Assembly (NCBI RefSeq): GCF_900143205.1
Contig: NZ_FRDH01000004.1
Location: 213,319 to 277,318 of the forward strand
Reading direction: 5' to 3'
Origin: Butyrivibrio hungatei DSM 14810
GTDB lineage: Bacteria > Bacillota > Clostridia > Lachnospirales > Lachnospiraceae
DNA: 64,000 nt
Made by a program: the position numbers and the translations under genes. Of the stretch, positions 16,913 to 25,636 are shown piece by piece (positions within the stretch are counted from its first letter, which is position 1; the number at the start of each line of letters is the position of its first letter). The notes under the pieces were generated by a model. The model had not been told where the DNA came from, made no database searches, and was given only the letters and a program-made list of their open reading frames with translations.

Positions 16913-18232
16913 ATGAAACCACAAATAGTAAAGGATCTTTTGATGTCTCAGATCAAAACAGTTGCTACTAATGCCAAGTCTTTCTGTATCGATGCCGAGA
17001 GGAACTTCTCAAGAAAAAGAAAACTGACTATGGAAAAAGTCATTACCGGAATCATTGGTATGGGAAGTGGCAGCCTTACAAATGAATTGCTGGATCTTTT
17101 TAATGATAGTCCTGAAACTCCAACTTCGTCTGCTTTTTGCCAACAGCGCTCCAAGATTACTGTAGAGGCTTTTGAAGCAGTATTTCGACTTTTTTCCAAA
17201 AAGCTATGCGATTCTTTTGATGATGAGTTACCTGTACTGGCTGTCGATGGTTCAAAGATCCAAATCCCGACTAATCCAGATGACGTGGATTCCTTTCTGC
17301 CCGGCTCAAACGGCCAGAAACCTTATAATCTTTTGCATCTGAATGCTTTGTATAACCTCAATCATCAAATCTATCAGGATGCGATTATTCAAAAGGTTAA
17401 GTCTGCAAATGAACATTTTGCTCTTGTAGAGATGGTTGATCGTTCTTTACTGTGCAATGCTCTTTTGATGGCTGACAGAGGATATGAAAGTTACAACAAC
17501 CTTGCTCACATTCAGGAAAAGGGTTGGTATTTTCTGTTTCGAATTAAAGATGGCGACTATGGCATTAAACAAGGGCTGACATTGCCAGATGAAGATTCTT
17601 ATGATATCAGTTTTGAACTTAATCTCACTCGGAAGCAGACAAAAGAAGTGAAGGAATTGATAAAAGACAGAAATCATTACAGGTGTATTCCAAGTGACAC
17701 GGTCTTTGATTACCTTCCGCCCAACAGTCGAAAAAGTGATCCAGTCAGATTCTATAAACTATCATTCAGGATTGTGAGATTTCCTATATCCGAGGAGACA
17801 AATGAAACAATCATAACGAATCTTCCAACAGATAAATATCCAGCAGAAGAAATAAAGAAACTGTATGCTTCACGATGGGGAATCGAAACATCTTTCAGGG
17901 ATTTGAAATATACCATGGGAATGCTTGATTTTCATTCAAAAAAGGTGGAATGCATACAGCAGGAAATATATGCACATCTTATAATGTATAACTTTGCGGA
18001 AATGATTACCTCGCACGTAGTCATTAAGAAAAAGCAAAGTAGGAAATATACATATAAAGCTAACTTCTCGGTCGCTGCTCATATGTGCAGAAAGTATTAC
18101 CGCGGTATTACATCGCCACCTGATTTGGAAACCATCATATCAAGAAATCTTGTACCCATTAGACCAGACCGGCATCGAGATAGATACCAGTCTGCAAGAA
18201 TCTTTAGAGGTTTCCTATATAGAGTAGCATAA
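16913..18232 (+). CDS. IS4-family transposase (copy 2)
   Basis: About 439 residues from the ATG at 16913, five bases after AAGGAGG. Catalytic segments: LAVDGSKIQIP, LMADRGYESYNNLAHI and the YREK-type RWGIETSFRDLKYTMGM. The frame is intact, so the element may still be active. It is a clear relative of the copy 1 enzyme, sharing segments such as DRGYESYNNLAH and RWGIETSFR, with much divergence elsewhere. Confidence 0.93.
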   Translation: MKPQIVKDLLMSQIKTVATNAKSFCIDAERNFSRKRKLTMEKVITGIIGMGSGSLTNELLDLFNDSPETPTSSAFCQQRSKITVEAFEAVFRLFSKKLCDSFDDELPVLAVDGSKIQIPTNPDDVDSFLPGSNGQKPYNLLHLNALYNLNHQIYQDAIIQKVKSANEHFALVEMVDRSLLCNALLMADRGYESYNNLAHIQEKGWYFLFRIKDGDYGIKQGLTLPDEDSYDISFELNLTRKQTKEVKELIKDRNHYRCIPSDTVFDYLPPNSRKSDPVRFYKLSFRIVRFPISEETNETIITNLPTDKYPAEEIKKLYASRWGIETSFRDLKYTMGMLDFHSKKVECIQQEIYAHLIMYNFAEMITSHVVIKKKQSRKYTYKANFSVAAHMCRKYYRGITSPPDLETIISRNLVPIRPDRHRDRYQSARIFRGFLYRVA

Positions 18233-18499
18233 AGCTATGGATTTTACACGTGCTCAGCAGGCGGATTTCCATCCGTCTATTTGTTGTGTAAATAACCATT
18301 GAAAAAGAGGATGCTGGAACTGATCCAACATCCTCTTTAAAACTTTTCCCTCGTGTTACAATGCTAACTTAATGACATTGACCATTTTGGTGGGGATTTT
18401 TATTTTTAAAAGCTGTTATCATATCCACATAAAGTTGATTACGCAGCGTAAGACAAGAGTTGACAGCTAAAGCTCCTCTTTAGCAAAGGAGGTGAGGAA

Positions 18500-18856
18500 A
18501 TGCGGGATAAGAAAAGCCTGGGATACTTTATTTCAGGCAGAAGAAAAGTCATGGGGCTAACACAAGAGGAATTAGGTAATAAAATCGGGGTTTCGAAATC
18601 TGCTATAGCCAAATGGGAGACGAATGGCGGACTTCCCGACCGAAATAATCTTAAAAAGCTCTCAGAGATAATGAATGTGTCGGTAGATGAATTATATAGA
18701 GTAATTAAGCAGGCTGATGCAAAAGACATTGATTTACAGTTGAACATCACACCGGACGTGATAGCTGCTCTTGAATCATATGGATACAAGGTGATACGAC
18801 CGGATGTGAGAGACCAAGCGCATGACAAGGAGGTAAATCAACATGGGAATGATTAA
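18500..18856 (+). CDS. XRE-family regulator
   Basis: 118 residues. The N-terminal domain (GLTQEELGNKIGVSKSAIAK, WETNGGLPDRNNLKKLSEI, NVSVDELY) is a standard lambda-repressor-like fold; the tail is short and charged. The ribosome site AAAGGAGG precedes the ATG by seven bases. The stop overlaps the next gene by 14 bases, so it is co-translated with the zinc-ribbon proteins downstream and likely regulates that set. First gene right of IS copy 2. Confidence 0.9.
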   Translation: MRDKKSLGYFISGRRKVMGLTQEELGNKIGVSKSAIAKWETNGGLPDRNNLKKLSEIMNVSVDELYRVIKQADAKDIDLQLNITPDVIAALESYGYKVIRPDVRDQAHDKEVNQHGND

Positions 18857-20066
18857 GTGTACTGAATGCGGAAAAGAAATGAGCGATAAAGCATCTGTTT
18901 GTCCGAACTGTGGATGTCCGATAGAGGATATAAAGGCAAAACTCGGTGAGATTGAGGCTGAGCAAGAAGCTAAAAACAAGGCGAAGGAAGCAGAAAAACG
19001 TGCAAAGGAAGCTGCTGCAGAAGCAAAACGTCAGCGTCAAGAAGAAGCAAGAAAAGCAGTCACTCCGGCAATGAAGAAAAAGAGAATAGCAATAGGTGCA
19101 GTGATGGTTATTCTTGCCGTAGCTGTAGGAATATGCGGTTGGTATTTTGGAATAAAAATACCGCATGATCAGTCGTATCAGGCGTACCTTGTAGCCGTGC
19201 AGAATTATAGTGAAGGGATTCAACAATATAATGATGCAGTAAACCAATATAACGAGAAAGCTAAAGAGGTTATTTCAGCTAATGACGGCTTTGATGAGGT
19301 AATTGGTACGGCACAGGCACTTGTGGACTGCGGAGATACACCTTATGAGGGCGCAAAAATTACGACGCTTAGCAACAGCATAAAAGATGCCCGAAATAAC
19401 AAAGTGTCTACCCCTGAGCTGAAGGAAGTTGTTGCATCGGTACAGGCAGATCCGGCTATGGAAAAGGAGAGAAAGTCCAATATAGATGCTGCTGTTTCGG
19501 CACTTGAAAGTGAATTGGAGAGTTATATAAACAATGTTGCTGTGATAAATTCCGAAAAGGATTCTCTAAGCATTCCGGATTACTCTGCCTTTATTAACAC
19601 GCTTACTATACAAAGCAAGGAATTAGAGGATAGTTATGCTATTCAAAGGCAGATAACAGCACCCACCGAAGAATGGGTTATAACAAGGCTTGGCAGAGTA
19701 GCCGATGTGGCTAATATTGATCCGGTAACTGAAGAGAATGATCCGAACGGAAATCTGAACAAGCCAGGAGGATATACATCTACTGTGTATTTTGGTACTG
19801 CACTTCTTGGAACGCAGAATCTTAGTGGCAATCCGTTGATAGACGAAGGAACCGATGCTGGTGGTGCTGTAGAGACATACAGAACAGCAGAGGAAGCTGA
19901 AACACGTAATAATTACCTGGCTTCATTTGATGGAGCGGGAATGTTTTCGTCGGGGTCACATATGGTTCTTGGAACCATGGTTATACGTACATCAGATGAT
20001 TTGAAGGCTTCACAGCAAGAGACACTTACGAATGCGATTATTGCTGCGATGACTTCGCTCAACTGA
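18843..20066 (+). CDS. Zinc-ribbon membrane protein with coiled coil
   Basis: 407 residues. An N-terminal zinc ribbon (CTECGKEMSDKASVCPNCGC) is followed by a long Glu/Lys/Ala helix (about residues 35-75) and one membrane segment (IAIGAVMVILAVAVGICGWY). The rest, outside the cell if the ribbon is inside, is a helical region rich in Gln/Asn/Tyr and a mixed C-terminal domain. Proteins with this zinc ribbon plus membrane helix are widespread in Firmicutes and poorly understood. Here it stands in an XRE-led operon, which suggests an accessory or defence-type module rather than housekeeping. Confidence 0.8.
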   Translation: MGMIKCTECGKEMSDKASVCPNCGCPIEDIKAKLGEIEAEQEAKNKAKEAEKRAKEAAAEAKRQRQEEARKAVTPAMKKKRIAIGAVMVILAVAVGICGWYFGIKIPHDQSYQAYLVAVQNYSEGIQQYNDAVNQYNEKAKEVISANDGFDEVIGTAQALVDCGDTPYEGAKITTLSNSIKDARNNKVSTPELKEVVASVQADPAMEKERKSNIDAAVSALESELESYINNVAVINSEKDSLSIPDYSAFINTLTIQSKELEDSYAIQRQITAPTEEWVITRLGRVADVANIDPVTEENDPNGNLNKPGGYTSTVYFGTALLGTQNLSGNPLIDEGTDAGGAVETYRTAEEAETRNNYLASFDGAGMFSSGSHMVLGTMVIRTSDDLKASQQETLTNAIIAAMTSLN

Positions 20067-20084
20067 CATATGGAGGTGTAAGCG

Positions 20085-20741
20085 ATGGCAATTCAGTTTG
20101 TTTCAGTAAGGTGTCCGGATTGTGGAGCGGAACTTTCGATAGAAAATGGACGGGAGCAGGCGTTTTGTTCATATTGTGGCGCAAAGGTACTCGTTCATAA
20201 TGACAACGAACATATATACCGCAATATCGACGAAGCTAGAATCAAAGAAGCGGAGAATGAGCGTATCCTTCGACTAAGGGAGTTGGAATTAGAGGAAAAG
20301 GAGAATTCCAGGAGTAGAAAATCGCTCTTTATAGCTTATGGCGTGGCTTTGGGATTTGTCTTGATAGGTGCACTTATATGTATAGCTGAACCATTGGCAG
20401 GCATGTGGGGTATTATCATCGGTGGATACATAGGACTTTTTACTTTCATAAAAAGTGATGAGAAGAAAAAGAAGCAGAAAAAATATGTAAGCCCCAATGA
20501 GGCGGTTATTACAGATTCCATGATTGGATGTGAAGAGAAGAACTATAACAGTGTTGTTATGTTGTTTAGGGGCGCAGGCTTTACCAATGTGACAGCTGTA
20601 CCTTTGAATGACCTAAATATACTGTCTCAGCGAAAAAATGGACAGGTTGAGGCAGTAACGATTAATGGAAACGGTGATTTTGATGAAGGTGATGTATATC
20701 CCAGGGAAGCAAATATTCTTATAACTTATCATTCAAGGTAG
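20085..20741 (+). CDS. Zinc-ribbon protein with two membrane segments and a PASTA-like tail
   Basis: 218 residues. The N-terminal ribbon is CPDCGAELSIENGREQAF followed by CSYCGAKV, then a charged helix, then two membrane segments (FIAYGVALGFVLIGALICIA and WGIIIGGYIGLFTFI). The C-terminal ~75 residues (NSVVMLFRGAGFTNVTAVPL ... VEAVTINGNGDF ... ANILITYHS) have the pattern of a PASTA-like domain, best known from penicillin-binding proteins and Ser/Thr kinases. GGAGGTG precedes the ATG. Third gene of the XRE operon. Function unknown. Confidence 0.78.
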   Translation: MAIQFVSVRCPDCGAELSIENGREQAFCSYCGAKVLVHNDNEHIYRNIDEARIKEAENERILRLRELELEEKENSRSRKSLFIAYGVALGFVLIGALICIAEPLAGMWGIIIGGYIGLFTFIKSDEKKKKQKKYVSPNEAVITDSMIGCEEKNYNSVVMLFRGAGFTNVTAVPLNDLNILSQRKNGQVEAVTINGNGDFDEGDVYPREANILITYHSR

Positions 20742-20761
20742 TAGAGAGGAGGAGCGATAAG

Positions 20762-20956
20762 ATGAGCTTATTACCACAGATATTTAATTCAAAATTAGGT
20801 AAACTGTTATCTTCTCCAGGAGATAAATTCTCGGCGGAGATTACTAAAACGGGTAGGCAGGTTGTAAAGATAACCACAGATGAGATCAGACGATCAGCAG
20901 TAAGGTATCCGAATACCGGAACGGTTGTTGAAACAATCGTACATAAAATAAAGTAG
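20762..20956 (+). CDS. Small protein ending the zinc-ribbon operon
   Basis: 64 residues (MSLLPQIFNSKLGKLLSSPG ... RRSAVRYPNTGTVVETIVHK). GAGGAGG lies eight bases before the ATG and the gene follows its neighbour by 20 bases, so it is a real member of the operon. No motif recognised; basic overall. Confidence 0.65.
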   Translation: MSLLPQIFNSKLGKLLSSPGDKFSAEITKTGRQVVKITTDEIRRSAVRYPNTGTVVETIVHKIK

Positions 20957-20984
20957 CATAGCAGTGCGATAACATGAAAAGATC

Positions 20985-21031
20985 TAATCCCCGATTCTCC
21001 GGTGATATATTTGGAGATAGGGGACTATTCT
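20985..21031. terminator. Bidirectional hairpin between convergent genes
   Basis: AATCCCCGATTCTCC pairs imperfectly with GGAGATAGGGGACTATT, in the gap between the zinc-ribbon operon and the relaxase gene that converges on it. The T run is weak on either side. Confidence 0.5.
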
Positions 21032-22470
21032 TCTCTGGATTGTTTTTGAGAGTTAATGTGTTCTTGTTTTTCTTGAGGGTCATGCCCAAGGTACTGCTCT
21101 ACATTAGCCATTTTTTGTTGGAGAGTTTTTGCGTCGTTTTCTGCTGATTTATATGTTTTCTCAAGTACGGATTTACGAGCCTGCATAGCATCATAGTCAG
21201 AGCGTATCTCTGCCGGATTAACGGATTTTGGGTCAAGCCCCATCTTCCGAAGCATACGTTCAGCACCATCATATAAGATGAGCTGTGTTTCGTGCATACG
21301 GAGGTATCTGTCCGGATCCTTGGACTTCTTATATTTTTCTTGAAAAGGTTTATTGTCTCTGTACTGTTCCGCATATAGAAGCAGTTCGGAGACTTTTTTC
21401 ATTTGATGCTCCAGCTCTACAAGCTCGGTACGGGCGGACTTTGCCTCGGTTGTTTTTTTATCAATCTGCTTCTGAAGCTCAGAAAGATTATCTGCGGCTG
21501 CATAGCTGGCAGCGGCAGTTTTGAGGTTTTTGACAGAAGCCCAGTGCTGCAGACCGGGGCTGTTCTGAAATTTTTCTCCAGAGGTATCTATGAGCGTTCT
21601 GCTTGCACTGGTACGGGTGAGGATATCCTTCTTTGGTATCTTGATCCGTGATTTCTGCTTTGGAGCTTCTGTGGTGTTTGGCTCCTGTACAGTTTGCTCT
21701 TTATTCTGCCATTTCTCCGGATTTTCAATTCTGTCTTTGATTTCTTCTTTTGTATATCCTGCTCCAAAATTGCGGAAACTGCCACGCACAGGTCGCTCTT
21801 GTCCTGGGGCAGTGAATTTTATGTATTTTGCGTGAGGATCGCCGATTTTATCGCCGGTGACGGTATAGCCTTTTTCTTTGATTAGGCGCAAAAAGTCCTC
21901 GTAGGATTTGGCGATTCTAATGCATTCGTCGATATCTTCCTGAAGCCGTTTTTTCCATGATGTGCCTTCCTGTTCAGCTTTCCACTGAATATATTTTTTA
22001 CCTTTTCTGCCACTTGGCTCAATGATGGAAAGGCTGTGTTCTTTGCATAATTCATCGCTAAGTTGCCTGATGTGATAATAGCTTTTCTTGCAGGCATTGT
22101 ATTTTTTGTGATCTATGTTATCGGCGGCGCAAAATATAATGTGATTATGTGGGTGACCTTTATCTGTATGGGTTGCGACAACATAGGAGTATTTGCCACC
22201 GAGCAGTTTGTCTGCGAGTTCGATCCCGATACGATGTGCTTCTTCATGAGAAACCTCGCCTTTTGCAAAAGACTGGATCAGATGATAAGCCTGATTTTTG
22301 TCAGATTGCTTTGTTCGGGAAAGAGCATAGTCAAAGTCATGCCTGGCTGTTTCGGGACTACAGCCAAATGAATCAACGAGCAGTTGCTGCTCGGTCTTAT
22401 CCGGATTGCAAATATAAGCTACAGCTTTTGTAACGGTACTTTTGATAGCATGGATTCGTGTGTATGCCAT
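21025..22470 (-). CDS. Relaxase (MobA/VirD2-type), second mobilizable element
   Basis: 481 residues starting MAYTRIHAIKSTVTKAVAYI. Relaxase signs: catalytic Tyr region at the N-terminus, YHLIQSFAKGEVSHEEAHRI, and the three-His metal site ATHTDKGHPHNHIIF. The second half is a coiled-coil-rich region (LSELQKQIDKKTTEAKSART). It nicks the transfer origin and is exported with the DNA. The start lies 52 bp inside the MobC gene, a tight overlap that couples them. It differs in sequence and tail from the relaxase at 13306-14664. Confidence 0.95.
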   Translation of the reverse strand: MAYTRIHAIKSTVTKAVAYICNPDKTEQQLLVDSFGCSPETARHDFDYALSRTKQSDKNQAYHLIQSFAKGEVSHEEAHRIGIELADKLLGGKYSYVVATHTDKGHPHNHIIFCAADNIDHKKYNACKKSYYHIRQLSDELCKEHSLSIIEPSGRKGKKYIQWKAEQEGTSWKKRLQEDIDECIRIAKSYEDFLRLIKEKGYTVTGDKIGDPHAKYIKFTAPGQERPVRGSFRNFGAGYTKEEIKDRIENPEKWQNKEQTVQEPNTTEAPKQKSRIKIPKKDILTRTSASRTLIDTSGEKFQNSPGLQHWASVKNLKTAAASYAAADNLSELQKQIDKKTTEAKSARTELVELEHQMKKVSELLLYAEQYRDNKPFQEKYKKSKDPDRYLRMHETQLILYDGAERMLRKMGLDPKSVNPAEIRSDYDAMQARKSVLEKTYKSAENDAKTLQQKMANVEQYLGHDPQEKQEHINSQKQSREE

Positions 22471-22763
22471 ATCTTATCCATCAACTCCTTTATCTCATTT
22501 AGATCTTCTTCGTAAGCGTTCCCGGTTTTCATAATCCGCTCTCTGATCATGTTTATGTTTCTGCCGAGGGCGGCTATCTGGTAGTTGTATTCCTTCAGTC
22601 CGTTATAGTCGATGTCATAGACATAACCGTATAGGATCAGGTGGCGGATATACTCAGATATATTCCGCATTTTGGATTCTTTGATTTTCTCATCGAGGAC
22701 ATATTTTTCATTTTCGCTCAGATACACCTGGATGGGTATCTTGCGATCACGTTCTTTGCTCAT
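22419..22763 (-). CDS. MobC-type relaxosome protein, second element
   Basis: 114 residues from MSKERDRKIPIQVYLSENEK, a ribbon-helix-helix N-terminus, then YNYQIAALGRNINMIRERIM, the MobC-like motif. Its 3' end overlaps the relaxase start by 52 bases in another frame. Ribosome site GGAAG lies before the ATG at 22763. A cluster of perfect palindromes, the likely transfer origin, is upstream. Confidence 0.9.
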   Translation of the reverse strand: MSKERDRKIPIQVYLSENEKYVLDEKIKESKMRNISEYIRHLILYGYVYDIDYNGLKEYNYQIAALGRNINMIRERIMKTGNAYEEDLNEIKELMDKIWHTHESMLSKVPLQKL

Positions 22764-22859
22764 ATAGGGCACTTCCTTTCAAAATTGCCGTATCCGGCGT
22801 GTTTGATTTTTGGCAGAAATGCTCTTTTTTCGGAAAGGGAAAAGGATGCAGTTCTGCAT

Positions 22860-23040
22860 TAACGGGGGTCAGGGGGAGTATCCCCTTGCAAGCTCATTTG
22901 CTGTCATTTTGCCGGCAGGGAAAATGGTCAGTAAATGTGGATGTGTCATGACACATCCAATGCTTGGTATTCTTCTTGCAAATCGGTTCCGATTTGCGGG
23001 TTCAGACCGCCATAGGGCGGTTCGCTTTGAACCCATAACG
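22860..23040. other. Candidate transfer origin (oriT) of the second element
   Basis: Four inverted repeats in 180 bases: GGGGGAGTATCCCC near 22871-22884 followed by TTGCAAG; a perfect 22-bp palindrome at 22938-22959 (centre GTCATGAC); GCAAATCGG-TT-CCGATTTGC at 22978-22997; and a nested GGGTTCA..ACCGCC-ATAG..GGCGGT..TGAACCC at 22998-23034. No gene is convincing. The position just upstream of MobC and relaxase, plus this structure, is what an oriT looks like. The nick site is not determined. Confidence 0.7.
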
Positions 23041-23211
23041 CCGTATCCGGCGATTGCCTTTATGCTTTTGTACTGTGGGGAATAAAGAGAAAATAAAAAA
23101 CTGCCACAGTACGGCGCACGGATAGCGCCGGTATCTTTAGCAGTTTTGGTGTTTTATGAGCCATATCATATCAGAGTGCGAAATGACTGGCAATAGATTT
23201 ACGAAAATATA

Positions 23212-24114
23212 TCAGAAGAGCTTTTCTGCGATTTCTCTCAGAGTGAGAGAAGTCTGCTCATAGGTCACATCATCGGAGATCAGCGTTCTGGTGATGTTAT
23301 CGTAGTCGCTCTTATAGAATTCTTTATCAAGGAACTCCGTTATGAGCGATTTTATATCTACGCCTTCTTTTGCGGAAGGGCAGATAGGAAGCTTTGAACG
23401 ATGCTCACGAACCTGTTGTATAAGTCCCATAAATGAATCATCCACAGTAATGGTCGGATAGAGCATATGGAGATCATACAGGTGTCTTGAAAAACGTTTC
23501 GTTTTATCTTCCATGTAATAATCGCAGAGGGCATAAATCTTATCAATGAATGTCCTGCTGACTGACTGCACTTTCATCGAAAACGGTTCAAGCCCGTAAT
23601 CTGAGATGATGTCTGATGCAGAGTCTTTTATTGCTCCATAGATAATCGAGTCAACATCCCTTTCTTCGGTCGGGAAGGAATAGGAGACAAGGGCGGTTTC
23701 AAGTTTTACTCCGGGCATGATGCCTTCCACCGGGTAGTCGTTTGCAGGTTGATAGCCAAAGAGGTAATAGTTGTAATCTTTATCGCTCTCGATACTGTCC
23801 CAGTTCTCAATGGGCATACCCAGCTCATCACTGATCGGTTTGAGGATATTGTATTTGAGTTTCTTTCTCCGGGATTCTCCGATATGTTCAGAGAAGGTGA
23901 TATCAATATCTTCGGAAAACCTGTTGATAAGGTGGAAACACTTCGATAATGAGGTTCCCCCTTTGAAAACTATATCAGGATTGCTCTTTGCCAACAGTTT
24001 TAAGATCATGGTAACGTAGTAATCCTTTTCAATGATGGATTCTGCGATGCCGGTCTGTGCGTTGGCTTCTGTTATGACCTCTGTAAAGAGATCCTTATCA
24101 TTATGCAAGTACAT
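23212..24114 (-). CDS. AbiEii-type nucleotidyltransferase toxin
   Basis: 300 residues. The nucleotidyltransferase motif is IVFKGGTSLSKCF and the metal-binding pair lies in RFSEDIDITFSE; both are hallmarks of the AbiEii/AbiGii toxin family. Known family members are the toxin half of type IV toxin-antitoxin pairs, giving abortive phage infection or element stability; some add nucleotides to tRNA. The start overlaps the antitoxin stop by 14 bases, so the pair is one unit. Confidence 0.93.
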   Translation of the reverse strand: MYLHNDKDLFTEVITEANAQTGIAESIIEKDYYVTMILKLLAKSNPDIVFKGGTSLSKCFHLINRFSEDIDITFSEHIGESRRKKLKYNILKPISDELGMPIENWDSIESDKDYNYYLFGYQPANDYPVEGIMPGVKLETALVSYSFPTEERDVDSIIYGAIKDSASDIISDYGLEPFSMKVQSVSRTFIDKIYALCDYYMEDKTKRFSRHLYDLHMLYPTITVDDSFMGLIQQVREHRSKLPICPSAKEGVDIKSLITEFLDKEFYKSDYDNITRTLISDDVTYEQTSLTLREIAEKLF

Positions 24115-24724
24115 GGTCTAACCTCATTTCATAATAATACCGGAAGGTTGAATCCGGATATCGTCTTATATATTGGTCAACATCGTCTCTTGTAATATGG
24201 TTCGCAAGAGAATATTTTTTTAATTTTTCCCTCGCTTCATCATAATCGCTGTCAAGGTAAGAGTCCAGATTTTTTAATAATTCCAAAAGCTGAAGAACCT
24301 TAACATTATCATCGGAGATGGGAACATTGGTCTTTCTGACAATAAAGGACTGCTTGCCGATCAGCACTTCCCTTACGATGGCGGCTATGTTGTTGCTGAC
24401 GATTTCCTTCTTCATAGGTACCTGCAAGGACAGTCCGATGATGTTGGCAAAGGTGCTGCCGGAATAATAACCGTCAGTCTTACCACCACGGGAGATATAT
24501 TTGTACCTTGCTACCGTTTCGGGAGTCGGGCCGGCGGATGAGCTGAAGCGGGTTTTCTTCGGAATATAATAAATCCCTTTCTCATATCGCACAATCTTAC
24601 CTGCGTCTGCAAGTGTCTTGATCTGCTGGCGGAAGTTATCCCTTCGCATTCCTTCTATATGAATATCATCGAGGAAGATAGGCTCCCCGTCATCGTAATG
24701 TTCTTTCAAATATTCAAAAAGCAT
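24101..24724 (-). CDS. AbiEi-type antitoxin
   Basis: 207 residues with an N-terminal winged helix (RRDNFRQQIKTLADAGKIVR, YEKGIYYIPKKT) and the AbiEi C-terminal domain. It precedes and overlaps the AbiEii toxin. AbiEi proteins bind inverted repeats in their own promoter. AAGGAG is eight bases before the ATG. The upstream 40 bases are very AT-rich (TATAATATATAATATGAT on the plus strand), consistent with a promoter on the minus strand. Confidence 0.9.
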   Translation of the reverse strand: MLFEYLKEHYDDGEPIFLDDIHIEGMRRDNFRQQIKTLADAGKIVRYEKGIYYIPKKTRFSSSAGPTPETVARYKYISRGGKTDGYYSGSTFANIIGLSLQVPMKKEIVSNNIAAIVREVLIGKQSFIVRKTNVPISDDNVKVLQLLELLKNLDSYLDSDYDEAREKLKKYSLANHITRDDVDQYIRRYPDSTFRYYYEMRLDHVLA

Positions 24725-24929
24725 AGTCTGCTCCTTATAAAATCACGCTATATAATATATAATATGATACATAGTGAATTATAAGGCATAAAAAATCGCA
24801 AGTCAACCCCTTATGACTGGTTTTTTATGGCTTTTTTACGGCTATTTCAGGGGAGGTGATGCCTATCGGAATAAAAAAATAAAAATTTTTTTATTTTATC
24901 CGTGATGTTTTGGCATATCAAAACACAGT

Positions 24930-24980
24930 AAAGGAGTGTAAGGATGTTTTGAAAGTTCCTTGCGAAGAGGAGGAACTTTT
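24930..24980 (+). promoter_or_regulatory. Mini leader frame and hairpin covering the ribosome site of the sigma-like gene
   Basis: AAGGAG is followed by ATG TTT TGA (24944-24952), a two-codon frame. It overlaps the left arm of AAAGTTCC (24952-24959) pairing with GGAACTTT (24972-24979). The hairpin encloses the GAGGAGG ribosome site of the next gene. Ribosomes on the mini frame could open or close it. Confidence 0.5.
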
Positions 24981-24982
24981 GA

Positions 24983-25423
24983 ATGAACGAATCTGAAAAG
25001 CGGGAGGTGGAGGAAGACTTCTGGAAATTTATGAGAGACTCCATCTGGTACTGTGCAAGGAACGTGACAAGAAGTGCCAGTGCTGCGGAAAGAAGAAACA
25101 GCGGCATTTCACTTGAATCTCTCAGTGAAGGAAGCTTAAGAGACTATATCGCAGTGGAAAACAGTCACGAACTGGGGGAAGAAATTGAGATGATTATCAG
25201 AAATATACGCTTCGCAATTAAAAGCGACGGCTTTGGCGATGTTTTTGATAATCTGACGGAAAGGGAAAAAGAGGCACTCATTTTATTTGTAGGCTTTGGC
25301 TACGATTTTGATTCGATTGGAAAACTCCTGGGGATCACTCCTGAACGAGCAAGGGACTACAAATATAACGGGCTGAAGAAAGCGAGGGCTAAGAAGAATG
25401 GAAGAAGAAAAAATCATAATTGA
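24983..25423 (+). CDS. Sigma-70-like regulator of Tn916 ORF7 type
   Basis: 146 residues with a C-terminal sigma region 4-like helix-turn-helix (LTEREKEALILFVGFGYDFD, SIGKLLGITPERARDYKYNG). In Tn916-type elements a sigma-like ORF7 is followed by a short ORF8, exactly the pair here, and both promote expression of transfer and excision genes. That role is inferred. It overlaps the next gene by 26 bases. Confidence 0.8.
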   Translation: MNESEKREVEEDFWKFMRDSIWYCARNVTRSASAAERRNSGISLESLSEGSLRDYIAVENSHELGEEIEMIIRNIRFAIKSDGFGDVFDNLTEREKEALILFVGFGYDFDSIGKLLGITPERARDYKYNGLKKARAKKNGRRKNHN

Positions 25424-25616
25424 TTACGACATGATCATTGCTGCCAAGAGTGGAAGTATGCAGGCTCTCGGATACATACTCGATCGTCACAGCGACTATA
25501 TAAACAGAGTGGTGTATCATATAGCACCTTGGCTTAACAAGCAGTGTCGAGAAGAATGCAGCCAGGAAATCATGATGGCTCTTATGCGGCTCATCAGAGA
25601 GAAATACAGAGTATAA
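25398..25616 (+). CDS. Short helix-turn-helix protein of Tn916 ORF8 type
   Basis: 72 residues (DYDMIIAAKSGSMQALGYIL, DRHSDYINRVVYHI) resembling sigma region 2 N-termini: a helical protein of the size and place of Tn916 ORF8. It overlaps the previous gene by 26 bases, so both are made together. Probably works with that protein as a split sigma-like regulator; inference. Confidence 0.75.
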   Translation: MEEEKIIIDYDMIIAAKSGSMQALGYILDRHSDYINRVVYHIAPWLNKQCREECSQEIMMALMRLIREKYRV

Positions 25617-25636
25617 CAATAAAACGGAACTTTCTG

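Larger units (their letters stand above)
16721..18380 (+). mobile_element. IS4-family insertion sequence, copy 2 (1,660 bp)
   Basis: Ends are CAATGTCATTAAGTTAAG at the left and the complement of CAATGTCATTAAGTTAGC at the right. One transposase gene lies between. The element differs in sequence from copy 1 but has nearly the same terminal repeat. Incoming transcription meets a terminator (16751-16788). On the right a strong hairpin at about 18302-18343 (AAAGAGGATG/CATCCTCTTT) insulates the other side. It marks the change from GC-rich to AT-rich DNA in the window. Confidence 0.92.

Noticed and set aside
22810..23085. 91-codon plus-strand frame upstream of MobC
   Set aside because: It runs through the palindrome cluster, lacks a ribosome site and has no protein-like composition.
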